From NCBI GenBank assembly GCA_948144175.1, contig CANXME010001452.1, positions 434,001 through 498,000 of the forward strand: a stretch of 64,000 nucleotides of DNA, given 5' to 3'. A program made the position numbers and the translations under genes. Source of the DNA: Closterium sp. NIES-65 (taxonomy: Eukaryota; Streptophyta; Zygnematophyceae; Desmidiales; Closteriaceae). Positions within the stretch are counted from its first letter, which is position 1. Every line of letters begins with the position of its first letter. Below are positions 9,618-19,669 of this stretch, piece after piece. The notes under the pieces are model-generated. The model ran no database searches, had not been told where the DNA came from, and saw nothing but the letters and a program-made list of their open reading frames with translations.

Positions 9618-9821
9618 CTTTACTTGTACTTTGACATATATATACCTGCTCTTGCTTGTCTAGTTTTATATATATGTCTGTACTCCTGCATGTGAACTGG
9701 CCTCTGGCCTTGCTCTTGTGCTCGGACTGTGTGGTGACTTTGTGATCCACCCTGAGCTTGCTTTGCTTTGCTTGACTGGTCTTGTGACCCCTTGTTCTCC
9801 CCCACTTTGCCTATGGGGGTG
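9618..9821 (+). other. N1 3' untranslated region and polypurine tract
   Basis: The stretch between the pol stop and the 3' LTR contains an AT-rich patch (tatatatacc), then a block (gatccaccctgagcttg, cttgtgaccccttgttctc) strongly conserved in D, E, G, H and K. It ends in the purine tract ctatgggggtg at 9811-9821, the likely primer for plus-strand synthesis. Conservation even in non-coding H suggests cis-acting function. Confidence 0.75.
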
Positions 9822-9951
9822 TGTCAGATTATTATAGCTGATGCATGTTTGTAGGCTGTAGTGGGGTAGCACATATGGGGTACAGTTTGCTAGGGTTGTA
9901 TTTGTACCCAACTCTGACTTAGTCAATTCATTCCTGTTCATTCCTTTCACA
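9822..9951 (+). repeat. 3' LTR of N1 (130 bp)
   Basis: Identical to the 5' LTR at 2587-2716 and followed by the tggat target duplication at 9952-9956. Confidence 0.95.
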
Positions 9952-10947
9952 TGGATGTCCTGTGCGTGCGTGCCAGATGTCTTCAGGGGCGCGATGTCCG
10001 GGTGAGCGTTGATACGCGTCGGAGTTGGAGTAGAAGCTGGCGACGAATTTGGCGCTTCCGTGGAATTCTCGTTGAGTCGGGGTCAGCTGCTGTGCGGGAG
10101 TTGGTGGTGCTTCGTCGACGATGACTGGTGTCGTTGTTCCTGCTGCTGCCGATGTTGTTTCTGCTGCTGCCGATGTTGTCTCTCCTGCTGTCGTTGTTGT
10201 CTCTGCTGCTGCTGATGTTGTCTCTGCTGCTGCCGATGTTGTCTCTGCTGCTGCCGATGTTGTCTCCACTGCTGCCGTTTGTTGAATCGTTGCTAATGCT
10301 CGTATTCGTTCTGCTTCAGGGATGGTGTGCGAGTACCAGAAACCTCCCGGGCTGAAGTCGGGATCGAGATCCGGAGGATGTGTCCAGTCGGTGAAGTTGA
10401 CGATGGCGTCGCTGTCTGCAGTGCCCAGGTCGGGGACGAAATCAAGAACGAAGACGTTGTTCTTCAACACTGCTCTTCCGATGTAGAGGCCGCCCTTCCC
10501 GTGGTATAACTTAAACTCCTGGGTGGTGCTGTCGGCTTCCAAGTGAATCCCTTTCGCCATCAGCTGCCTAACACTCAGTAAGTTATAACCGAGTCCTTCT
10601 GCGATGAGTACCTTTGACATGTGCAGTATGACGTTTGTCTCTCTTCATTGAAGCTGAACTACTCCTTGTCGTCGTGTGCGCAGGTTCTGGTTGTTGGCGA
10701 CCGTGATGACTACTTCTCGCTGGAGTCGATGTTCGCGTTGTACGAAGCGTCCGGAGGAGCACATGTGTTGTCCGCAGCAACTATCCAAGAACCAGGTGTC
10801 TTGCCCAGATGGTTCGCTTTGGGCGATGGCGGCGTACGTTGGATTCGGCTGGAGTGACTCGCGGCGAGGCGTCTTGTTGTCGAGCTCTTCTTCCGGTGAG
10901 TAGTGGGGTGGTGACTCGGTTGTGCACGAATCCGTTATCTTCACCAT
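9952..10947 (-). pseudogene. Element B, middle portion: protease and pre-integrase domain
   Basis: Reading leftward from 10947, the frame continues directly after the gag stop (tga). It shows an aspartic protease with DSCCGQHM (D-S-C in place of the usual D-S/T-G), then ITVANNQN and a tga at about 10645. The same frame resumes with MSKVLIAEGLGYNLLSVRQL and a Thr/Ala-rich repeat of AAETTS units. It then has the pre-integrase start DIWHARTGHP, where N1 is inserted. The rest of the domain is found at 2586 and below. Element I at 63780-64000 carries a closely related protease (DSCCGQQM), which shows that the DSC form is real for this lineage rather than a local mutation. Confidence 0.8.
10130..10285 (-). 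repeat. Short tandem array inside element B coding sequence
   Basis: Six or seven imperfect copies of a roughly 21-bp unit (gctgctgccgatgttgtctct on the plus strand) encode Ala-Ala-Glu-Thr-Thr-Ser type repeats on the minus strand. It lies between the protease and the pre-integrase zinc motif, a position where other copia elements have no conserved domain. Confidence 0.8.
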
Positions 10948-12252
10948 TCAATTGACAATGCTTCTTGTTCCTTGTGCAGGTTGTCCAGTTGAAGTTGTTG
11001 AGGCTTGGATTGTGGTCGTCGGATTTGCTTGCGTTGAAGCAACTTGGGAGCTTGAAGGCCGGAGTTGTCGCTGTGGTGTTGTCTGACGAGACGGGCAATG
11101 CGTGCGAGGATGGCCCGAAGTCTTGCAGATGTGGCAGAACGGAGGTACCGTCTTTACTTGTTGCTGTTGTCGATTGTTGTTGCCGTTGTATCGTCGCTGA
11201 GTGTGAAACGCAAACTCCGGTGCTAATGTTTTCTTCTTGTGTCTTTCTTCTTGCAGGTCCATGTCCTGCTGCTCAGCATGAATTTCGGCACAGAGTGCCA
11301 CTTCGGAGATCCTCCCGTGTGCTCGTAATATGGCGCGAGTGGAGCGCCAGTGGGGGCCGAGACCGCCAATGACCACCGTGACAAAGGCGTCTTCTGAAAT
11401 CGACCCGCCGCATCGAAGAAGCTTGTCACGCAGTTCGCGGCAGCGGCTGATATAAGCCATGCCTTTCTCGCCTGGTTTCATTTCAATCGTTGTCAGCTGC
11501 GCCATTAACCTGCTTTGATTTACGCTGTCTGTTGCTTGATACAAGTTCTTCAGGTGGTTGTACGCGAGCTCCGCGGAGTTGCCGTAGCCTCGGTAAGTCC
11601 TGATGTTCTGCTGCTGGGTTGGGGTGATGTTTCTTAGCAGTATCGTGTACGCCATCATTGATTGATAGGTGTACTGCTGCTTCTCATATTGCGTCCCGTT
11701 TGTTGGATATGGCAGGGACCCGTCGAAGAAGCCGAGAATCTGTGCTCCTTCCATCATCAGTTCGAACTCGAACGACCAGGTGAAGGAGTCTTTGCCGTCG
11801 AAAGGCTTTGTCGTTTGCAGTTTTAGGACATGCGCGAATTGCGATTGAACTTGTAACGCATCCAATGCCCTTTCTTGTCCCGGTGCAGGTTGCGGTTGCG
11901 GCATGAAGCAGACGGAGCCACGTTGGGGCTCGTGCGGCGCAAAGGTAGGCTGCTGTTGTTCTTGTTGAATCCCGCGTGCGTAGGATGAGCCATCGAGGCT
12001 CAAAGGAGTCACGTTGTTGTTGTTGCTGTTGTTTGACTGCGCAGGTACTCCTTGCTGGTGCTGCTCGTAGAAGGACATGAAGGAGAAGAACTTCTCCATC
12101 ATGCTTGGATCGAAGCCTGCGGGAGTTTCCGTGGACCCAGCTGCTGGTCTCGTGGTAGTTCCTTCCTCTGTCTGTAGGCCAGAGGCAGGAGGTGGAGTAG
12201 GAGTAGTGCCTGGAGAGCCGTTGGAGGAGCTCCTCTCCTTCCTTGCAGACAC
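10948..12252 (-). CDS. Element B gag protein
   Basis: Gag of a copia lineage different from the short-LTR elements. The open frame reaches 12252, but that first codon is GTG; the first in-frame ATG is at 12102 and is the likelier start. The N-terminus is low complexity (Ser/Thr/Pro, Asn and Gln runs). A gag core follows, with FDGKDSFTWSFEFELMMEGA and an RCRELRDKLLRCGG segment. Near the end is a canonical zinc knuckle C-x2-C-x4-H-x4-C (CHICKTSGHPRTHC), followed by a Gln/Thr-rich tail. The frame ends in a single tga, and the protease follows in the same frame. Element I has a related but broken gag at 47407. Confidence 0.82.
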   Translation of the reverse strand: MSARKERSSSNGSPGTTPTPPPASGLQTEEGTTTRPAAGSTETPAGFDPSMMEKFFSFMSFYEQHQQGVPAQSNNSNNNNVTPLSLDGSSYARGIQQEQQQPTFAPHEPQRGSVCFMPQPQPAPGQERALDALQVQSQFAHVLKLQTTKPFDGKDSFTWSFEFELMMEGAQILGFFDGSLPYPTNGTQYEKQQYTYQSMMAYTILLRNITPTQQQNIRTYRGYGNSAELAYNHLKNLYQATDSVNQSRLMAQLTTIEMKPGEKGMAYISRCRELRDKLLRCGGSISEDAFVTVVIGGLGPHWRSTRAILRAHGRISEVALCAEIHAEQQDMDLQEERHKKKTLAPEFAFHTQRRYNGNNNRQQQQVKTVPPFCHICKTSGHPRTHCPSRQTTPQRQLRPSSSQVASTQANPTTTIQASTTSTGQPAQGTRSIVN

Positions 12253-12314
12253 GTCTTCTTGTATTTGAGTGTTAAAAGGAAAAACAACTTTAAACTCTAA
12301 TAGCTCTCATACCA

Positions 12315-12747
12315 TGTTGGGCTGAGGTGCCCTAGGATCTTTGTAGAGCTTAAAGTCTGAGTAGGATTGTAATAGCGGAAGCGTTTGAATGAAAGTCCTT
12401 GAACCACCTTGCGCTAATATGTGAGGGCAAAGTAAGTTAATTAAGCAAGCAAATACAAAGGTTTATATAAGAGTACAAGGAATACGAATAGATAAGTTCA
12501 AACCGTTTTACTGTTGCGATTCGATACAGTGCGACTCGGGCAACTGCTCAATGTCGAGTCAGTTGTGTGTCCTTGCTGTCGCGCTGTATTTGTCAAGTCA
12601 AAGGTCGCTGACCTTTGACCTTCGCGTAACCTCCAGGCGGTTACCCTAACCTCCGAGGGTTGACTCGCAATACTTCGATTCGGACTGCTTCGCAAGTGTC
12701 CTGAGTTTCGACACGACAGAGGCGCTTAAGACTTATTATTCCCAACA
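12315..12747 (-). repeat. 5' LTR of element B (433 bp)
   Basis: Bounded by the inverted termini tgttggg (12315) and cccaaca (12747). A primer-binding site reading tggtatgagagct on the minus strand adjoins it at 12302-12314. A TATATAAA box (plus-strand tttatataa, 12462-12470) lies in the expected position for transcription toward gag. The partner LTR is not in the window because element A and the left edge intervene. The base next to the LTR on the right belongs to the 3' untranslated region of element C. Confidence 0.85.
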
Positions 12748-12836
12748 AACGTCACCACATACACTGAGCACAAGCAAAGGGCCACAACGCCAGTTCACAT
12801 GCAGAGGTATATATGCAACAACGACAGCACAGTGAT

Positions 12837-13610
12837 CAAGGCCCAAAATAGGTTTAGGCTCACTCTTTCAAATCAGGGTGGCAGGCCCTCCGTACCTTGA
12901 CTGTTAGGGTAATTTTCGTGGTACACTGTTTACAGCAGTTTAAAAATTTGGGTACACTGATTTCAGCAGGGTATGTTTTCTGGTACACTGATGCATTAGC
13001 AAATACTTCGAAAGATGAGAACAGTCGAACGAGGAACGTGAGAAAGGTGAGAGAATGGCGAGAGGCTGAGAGACCCGTTGGGAATCACAAAGCTCAAGAA
13101 GGCCCAAGCAGCACGGTCTCCGCGCACCGCGGGAAGTACATGGCAGAGGCTGCAACACCACAATCACTGCCATGTGGTGCAAACGACAGCAGGAAACCCA
13201 CCTGTCGCGCATTTTGGCACCGTTGGCAGTGAGCGATGCTTCGGGAACGCCCTACGTTGCTTGGATGTTGCTCAACGGACCAATCGTAGACGTGCGCGTG
13301 CACTCGCGCTGCTTGTACGTTGGCGCGCTAGTGGGCATACCGTACAAATGATCCAGTGGGTCCGTGGTGAATTTTGTCTTGGCGCGTATTGTGGCGGAAT
13401 ACTCAGATAGAAAAAGATCTGGTAAAAGTGTAGTTGAGCCCGTACCCTGATACAGCCAGTGTAACTAAACTTGTTACAAGAGTGCTTTTCTCAGTATCCT
13501 GATTTCACTAGGGTAAAAAATTGCATAGCCTGATTTCACAAGGGTAATTGCCAAAAAGCGGCCTACCATCAGGGCAAAAAGGGTATTTTACCCTTGAAAT
13601 TTAGGGCCTG
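12837..13610 (+). mobile_element. hAT-like non-autonomous DNA transposon (774 bp)
   Basis: Flanked by the perfect 8-bp duplication acagtgat (12829-12836 and 13611-13618). Its ends are imperfect inverted repeats: caaggcccaaaat at the left, and caggccctaaat as the reverse complement of the right end. Eight-base duplications and CAGGCCC-like ends are typical of hAT elements. Subterminal regions carry repeated motifs such as gggtacactgatttcagcaggg on the left and cctgatttcac(t/a)agggtaa on the right. Internal frames are short and show no transposase, so it would need a transposase in trans. Strand is arbitrary. Confidence 0.75.
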
Positions 13611-13639
13611 ACAGTGATCTCTACCTAGCAGAGCAAGCA

Positions 13640-16032
13640 TGCAGGTATATATATAGATCACAATACATGCAAAGTCTACAGCAAGTGAGAAAACGTAGGC
13701 ACAAGGCCAAACAAAGTACAAAAACGCTGATGATCACCAGACGGAAGTGCCTTGGTGAATATATCAGCAGTGTTGGCCCGAGTGGCCACGTAAGCAAGTC
13801 GAAGTTGACCACGCTACTGCAACTCTCGAGCAAGGAAGTAACGAAGCGCGATGTGCAACGTTCTGTGCTCCAGTCTATGCTCATGACACAAGGCAATGGC
13901 GGCCTTGTTGTCGACGTACATCACTAGAGGAGAACGAGGCCGCTCTCCCAAGTCGGTCAGCAGGTAGGTGAGTCAGTGTAGCTCCTGTGCAGCCATGGCT
14001 GTGGCGTAGATCTCAGCCTCACAACTGGAGCTGATAACTCAAAACGAGCGTGTAGACCGCCAGGAAACTGAACCAGAGCCAAGGCTGAAGGTCTAACCCT
14101 GTGACGGCTGCTGCGTAGCTAGGTCGTCAACCCAAGAAGCGTCCGAGTGCCAAGTGAGGACAACTGGGCTCCGCCCTCCAGGCACGAACCCCATGCCCGA
14201 TGTACTGCACAAGTAGTGCAGTACCCTGTTAGCAGCATCCATGTGCACCTTTCGGTGCCTACCAGGAGCCATGTAGCGAGCCTGAAGGCCAAGAGGATAC
14301 TCAAGGTCAGGTCGAGTGCAGGTCATCAAGTACATGAGGCAGCCCACTAGCTCTGGGTACGGGCCACTCGGCTCTACGGACTCGTCCGAAGGTGGAGCTG
14401 AGAGCGAGTGGCCTGTAGCCAGAGGAGTGTGCTGTGGCGAGGACCAGGTGAAGCCGAAGCGCAAGTGTAGTCCTCAGTGTGTCGTGCCACTCACGTGGCG
14501 CCTGGCGAAGACCGTAGACCGGCCGCCGGAGGCTCCACTGGGTACCAGGAGGGAACGACCCAGTGAAGCCAGGAGGGCGGCGCAGCCAGACCTCCTCGTG
14601 CAGGCTGCCCTGTAAGAAAGCTGTGCTGAAGTCAAGAGACTGAAGCTCGTAGTCACGATGAGCGGCAACGTGCAGCAGCACCTGAAGAGTGGTCATCATC
14701 GGGGTAGGGGAGAAGGTTCTGGAAGAAGTCTACTCCCTCTCACTGACTGAAACCTCGAGCAACGTAACGAGCCTTGAAGACAGGCGGAGAACCTGGCGGC
14801 CGCTTCACACTGAAAACCCACATGCCACTGACGATGTTCGCCCGAGGAGGGGGAACCTCGTCAACGTAAGTGCCTGTGGACTTCCAGGATGCCATCTCTG
14901 CGTCCATGGCTGTCTGCCACTGAGAGGAGTACTCACCCGCGATCGCCTCAGCGTAAGAGCGCGGGGTCGGGATGTCTGGTGCATCTGGGTCTCCCTCAGG
15001 GGCAAGCAGCATGGACACGAGATGAGGCGCAATGGCTGCAAGACACTCAAGGTCCTCCTGCCTGTCCTCAAGGACGTCCGTGCCAAGAGCACACTCACCC
15101 CCGACGGACGGAGGACAGACAGTCTCAGACTCAGCAACAAGACTAGCGGCGTAGTCTAGACGACAGGCAGCAGCAAAGGCAGACGCAGCAGCAGACTCAA
15201 ACGACGGGTCAGTGACAACTGTGGCTAGCATACGCGTGACAGTAGGGTGAGCAGCACGGGTGCGGTCAGACTCAGGCTCAGGAACGGTAGGCAGAGAAGA
15301 CGGAGGAGGGGACGGCAGGGGAACACGCTGTGGAGGAGAGGAGGGACGACGAACTACGAGGTGGGTGCCGGTGACAGTCGGCTGACGCGAACGAGGAAGA
15401 CGACGACCAGAACGACCAGAACGGACAGGCGAGACAGGACGCGGCGCAGGCTCACGACGAATGAGCAGTCTGTCTGCTCCTGTCTGCTCAGTGTAAGGAG
15501 AATGAGCAGGCAGCGGTGAGCCAGGCTGTAACGGAAGACCAGTAGACGAAGGGAGACTAAGAACATGGCGAAGCACAGAGTCAGACAGTGGCTGAGACGA
15601 CGGAGACGGTGGAGCAAAGAACAGGCGCGGCTGTGCAGTGCCACCACCACCACCAGCTCCAGCACCCCCAGCAGCTCCAGCAGCTCCAGCAGCTCTAGCA
15701 GCTCCAGAAACCGCAGCGCCAGCTCCTCCAGGACCAGCTCCACCAGCAGCAGCACCCCCAGAACCGGCACCTCCAGTCCCAGGGTCTCCAGCCTCAGTGT
15801 CTCCAGCAGTAGCATGCCTAGACCTAGGGTCTCCAGCAGTAGCACCCTCAGGCTCAGCACCTCCAGCCCTAGCAGCTCCAGTACCTCCAGTACGAGCACC
15901 TCCTGGACCAGCACCACTCCCAGCTTCAGTGACGTCAGCAGAAGTACCTCCAGCGGGAGAGCCCCGAGCTCCAGAAGCGCGACCCTGACGGCGAGCGTAC
16001 CAGTCGTGCAGCTGCTGTGAGGTGAGAGGCAC
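13640..16032 (-). pseudogene. Element C linker, reverse transcriptase and RNase H remnants
   Basis: From 16032 leftward an open stretch holds a QQLHDWYARRQG motif, an Ala/Gly-rich linker and the RT start (WQTAMDAEMASWKSTGTYVD, MWVFSVKRPPG, KARYVARGFSQ). It stops near 14740. RT resumes at 14699 (SLDFSTAFLQGS, VYGLRQAPREWHDTLRTTL) and then shifts frame. The sequence jumps from the segment just before the active site directly to RFGFTWSSPQ, so the YVDD region is deleted. RNase H remnants (CTRPDLEYPL, CSTSGMG, HSDASW) follow in pieces to about 13700. It cannot encode a working enzyme. Confidence 0.8.
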
Positions 16033-16053
16033 ACGAAGACGAAGGCGGCTACT

Positions 16054-17364
16054 TCAAGGGGACCGCGCAACAGCAGACTCAGAACCCTCAGCGCCAGCAC
16101 CCGCAGCAGCTCCTGAACCTCCAGCGCCAGCACCAGCAGCAGCTCCAGAACCTCCAGCTCCAGCACCACCAGCAGCTCCAGAACCTCCAGCTCCAGCACC
16201 CTCAGCAGCTCCAGAACCTCCAACAGAAACAACTCCAGTAGCAGAGTCACCAGCTCCAGCGCCTCCCGCAGCAGGGCCCCTAGCTCCAGCAGCACGACCC
16301 TGACGGCGACCGTACCAGTCGTGCAGCTGCTGTGGGGAGAGAGGGAGTCGACTACAAGAGTGCAGCGGCGAGGCACCAGCGGAGCGACTACGAAGACGGC
16401 CACTCCAGGGAGACAGCTCACCAGACGCCTCAGCGCCCCCAGGTGCAGCACCCCCAGACTTAGTACCCCCAGGCTCAGCACCCCCAGACTCCTCACGCCC
16501 ATGCTCAGCACCTCCAGTCTCCGCACCCCCAGGCTTTGCACCTCCAGGCTCCGCACCCCCAGGCTCAGCACCCCCAGGCTCCGCAACCCCAGGCTCAGCA
16601 CCTCCAGAAGCAGCACCCCGAGCATGACCACCCTCAGCAGGACCTGAGTCACCAGTGACCTCAACCGGCGCAGTCAATGGAGGAGGGTCTACCTGAGACA
16701 CACCTGAAGGAGCAGGACCGGGAGTGGGGAGGGGGTCTACCTGGGGAGCACCTGGAGCGAGGAAGAGCGGCGGGGGGGGGGGGGAGAGAGCAGACTCACC
16801 AGCACCTGGAGAAGCAGCCTCACCAGCACCCAGAGCACGAGACGCACTAGCACCTAGAGCAGCAGCCTCACCAGCACCTAGAGCAGGAGACGCACGAGCA
16901 CCTAGAGCAGCAGCCTCACCAGCACCTAGAGCAGCAGGCTCTATACCTGGGTCAGGCGGTACGCACAGGTAACATGCACGGTCAGCACTAGTAGGCAATG
17001 CATACATGGCAGTGAGAATAGCATCATAGTCAAGAGCAAATATATCTACCCTCTGCCCAAGCAGCTCCACCCAGTCGGGGAGCTCATCATCGGCAACCGC
17101 TCCGGCGCCGCTCCCATCTTGAGTCCTGTTGGAGGGGGTCCACCAAGTGGGTTTGGTCCTGCATTTAAACCACGGGTGACCCACTTTCTCAGAGTACCAA
17201 CACTTGCCTTCCATTCTCCCAGGTCCCCTTCCACCACCTCTGCCACCTCGGCCTTCACCACACACTACTCCTCTGCCGCCTTGCTGATTAGGGGGGTTAT
17301 CATCTTTTGATGCTCCTCTCCCAGCCCCTTGCCATTTCTTGGACTTGGCAACAATTAACATCAC
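16054..17364 (-). pseudogene. Element C gag end fused in frame to the integrase-RT linker
   Basis: A 436-codon open frame. It starts with a Gly/Arg-rich gag tail and a knuckle remnant CWYSEKVGHPWFKC, in which the second Cys is Ser. It continues with VELLGQRVDIFALDYDAIL, as in element D, and AALGAGEA repeats. At about 16785 it passes from GESALS directly into PPPPPLFLAPG, which in complete copies lies after integrase. Protease and integrase (about 480 codons in N1) are therefore missing with the frame kept. The junction falls in a G run (16772-16784). The frame ends with AEPGG repeats and a second QQLHDWYGRRQG motif. Confidence 0.8.
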
Positions 17365-17998
17365 TTGCAGCCCTTCGAGCGTGACAGCTTGTCACCTCCT
17401 AGCCAAGGGCATAGAGAAATTGCAAATGAGTAGTTATGCCTTGCTCAACCTGTGGAATGAGTAAACTGGTCGAGCAGAGTTTCGGCAGCACCACGGTAGC
17501 GATTCTACTCTCGTCAATACGTAGTAGTAGAAAGTGAACTTGAAAGTCGAATTACAAAATAGTTGTTGTATACATGAGCAATTACAGGCACACATTTATA
17601 TTAAATCCTACGCACACACAAAGGCAGGCATAAAAGTAGTTGTAGAACAAGGTCTTCATTTTTGCCACGATGTAATAGAAAACGGTTGTATAATTTCTTA
17701 TGATGTTGCCTTTTTTCTTCTCTTGTAACACAAGACAATTCCATTGCTGAATCCTCACATGAACATTTGTCGTTTCATGTGGTTCCCATATGGCTCCCAT
17801 AAGCCTCACATGAAGTTCATGCGAGTATACAGCTGTAAAACGGTTTTAGCTGTTTGATGACGTGAACAACCGAATTGTACCCGCGGCAAAATAATTATTT
17901 TATGCGGCGAGACATTCGTGTGCAATTTGTTGTTCCGTGAGTCAGCGCGGGATTCTGATTATCAACCGAGATCCCACGCGGCCCCACCTGCCACAAGA

Positions 17999-18024
17999 AA
18001 CGACCGAGATATTTCTCGGTCGTT
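17999..18024. repeat. Perfect 11-bp inverted repeat (hairpin)
   Basis: aacgaccgaga and tctcggtcgtt flank the 4-base loop tatt. It is followed at 18033-18060 by a second palindromic stretch (gcatgattgcgatcatg). It is not followed by a T run in a way that would suggest a polymerase III gene. Confidence 0.8.
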
Positions 18025-18697
18025 CTTTACAGCGCGCATGATTGCGATCATGTGCGTGTACAGTTCGGGACAAGGCAGAAACGTGCCCTGTCTTGTTGCG
18101 ATCGTGCTCTACAACACGCTCGCAACAGTGCGTGGCACACGCGCATGCCCAGTGGGACCTCACGAGCGTGCACGACCCCACATGCGGTCCTGATTTCGTA
18201 CCCTTTGACTCGCGCCAGAGTACACCTGATGCTCACCCAATGCACGCGAATTTGCCTTGCGCCGGATGGATACGCTGCACCCGAGGTTGTTTCCCCAGCC
18301 TCATCCACCTACATTACAAGCGCGTCGCGTGGTTATCAACCAATAGTAACGAACAGACCGAAGTCAAGCAGAATAGACTGAAGTCAAATATGGTAACAGA
18401 TCTTGTATATAAGCACATGCGAATCCTTTTTAGCCAGCTGCGAATTGACGAAACTTAGCGAAACGCCTCGTGACAGCTTATATGCCCCCTTCACAAGGCA
18501 ACCGGGAGGGGCTCAAACAGGCATCAGGAATAGTAAACAGCACCCCCTCGAGCCCCCTGGTACACCCCTCGCTCGTATGGAACCCCAATGAGTCTCGCAT
18601 GAAACATTCGAATTTGATGGGACTTTCATGTGTTGCTCGCATGAGCCTCGGATGAAACATTTAAGTCTCATGCGAGCTTCGTTTGAGCTCCATGGGG

Positions 18698-18826
18698 CCT
18701 TCATTTAAGCGCTTCATGAGAGCTTCATTTGAGCGCGTCATGGTAGCTTCATTTGAGCGCGTCATGAGAGCTTCATTTGAGCGCGTCATGAGAGCTTCAT
18801 TTGAGCACGTCATAAGAGCCTCATGA
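18698..18826. repeat. 24-bp minisatellite
   Basis: About five copies, the outer ones degenerate, of agcttcatttgagcgcgtcatgag with few changes. The unit is a multiple of three, so the minus strand stays open with an SNEALMTR repeat. There is no other sign of coding, and the array merges into related degenerate copies back to about 18586. Confidence 0.8.
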
Positions 18827-19669
18827 GAACAGTGAAAACGAAACTGAAAATGCACAAACATAAAATGCAATTACGAATGAAAAACGAAACACACAAAATG
18901 CAGAAACAAATGCGCACATAACATCACAAAAAGAAAATAAAAATGCGCACACACACACAAAATGCGAAATGCGACGCAGGCGGCTGGTTGACGTGCAAAA
19001 ATAAATATTTGCACCCAACAAAAACGTTGCCCTCAAGATGCCAATTGGAAACATTTGGGGATCAACGACATTGACGAATGTCTTCAGAAATTCGTTCACT
19101 ATCGATAATCAGAAATAAACTAATTAGGATGCGGAGAAATTTTGAGGTCACCACAAAGATACCCCCTGCTTCGGAACGAGGCAGCTCATTCTGTTTGGTC
19201 GCACTGTTTCGGCAACCGAAACTGACCTGAAGCACGTTGATGTTATAAGCTATTATAATAGTGACACTGTTGAACGATGATTCTGCTAACGAGCCACACA
19301 ATATCAGAATATAATTTGATGAGTTTTGCTGGGAGGCAGGCAGAATATCGCTGACCAATCACAGCTCGCCTTGTCACTTCTGCAAAACAAGACATGCACA
19401 TAGTTTACCACCCTTCTTGCCGCAAGCTATCATTCTTCAGTTATTGGAGCTTCAAGCTCACACATAAGTTTACATCCCCTCCCGTCTCCCTAGCTCCGCG
19501 ATTGTCGCTATATGGCGCATAGTGTCCTGAATGCCGTGCATTCACACTAAGAGATTGGGGCTCCTTATGTTTTCGAGCATTCACTAGCGGCGTCTTAGTA
19601 TGTCAGGAAGAGCTGATCTTAATGACGAGTGTATAACTTATTTCTCTCGCTTTCATTTTTCCATGGCAG

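Larger units (their letters stand above)
2587..9951 (+). mobile_element. Element N1: complete, apparently intact short-LTR copia retrotransposon
   Basis: This 7365-bp element has two 130-bp LTRs that I read as identical base for base, TG...CA termini, and a 5-bp target duplication tggat (2582-2586 and 9952-9956). It has a primer-binding site at 2717, a purine tract (tatgggggtg) directly before the 3' LTR, and one unbroken gag-pol frame. It lies inside element B, between the codons of a conserved GHPS motif of B's pre-integrase domain. Identical LTRs imply very recent insertion. It is the only copy in the window with every expected part undamaged. Confidence 0.95.
12748..17372 (-). mobile_element. 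Element C: degenerate, internally deleted copia element
   Basis: Minus-strand member of the short-LTR group. The left part (12748-12836, resuming at 13611) is its 3' untranslated region, with the gtcaccaca and ctgagcac block shared by the other elements. The element is cut on the left by B and interrupted at 12837-13610 by a hAT-like insertion. Coding remnants run from RNase H (about 13700) to a gag end (about 17364). Protease, integrase and the RT active site are missing. No LTR was found for it. Its right limit is unclear; a weak gag-like trace may continue to about 17530. Confidence 0.75.

Noticed and set aside
12897-13232. Small proteins inside the hAT-like element
   Set aside because: Short frames on both strands without transposase motifs.
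17901-18120. Small RNA gene around the 11-bp hairpin
   Set aside because: No promoter boxes, terminator T run or larger fold that I can support.
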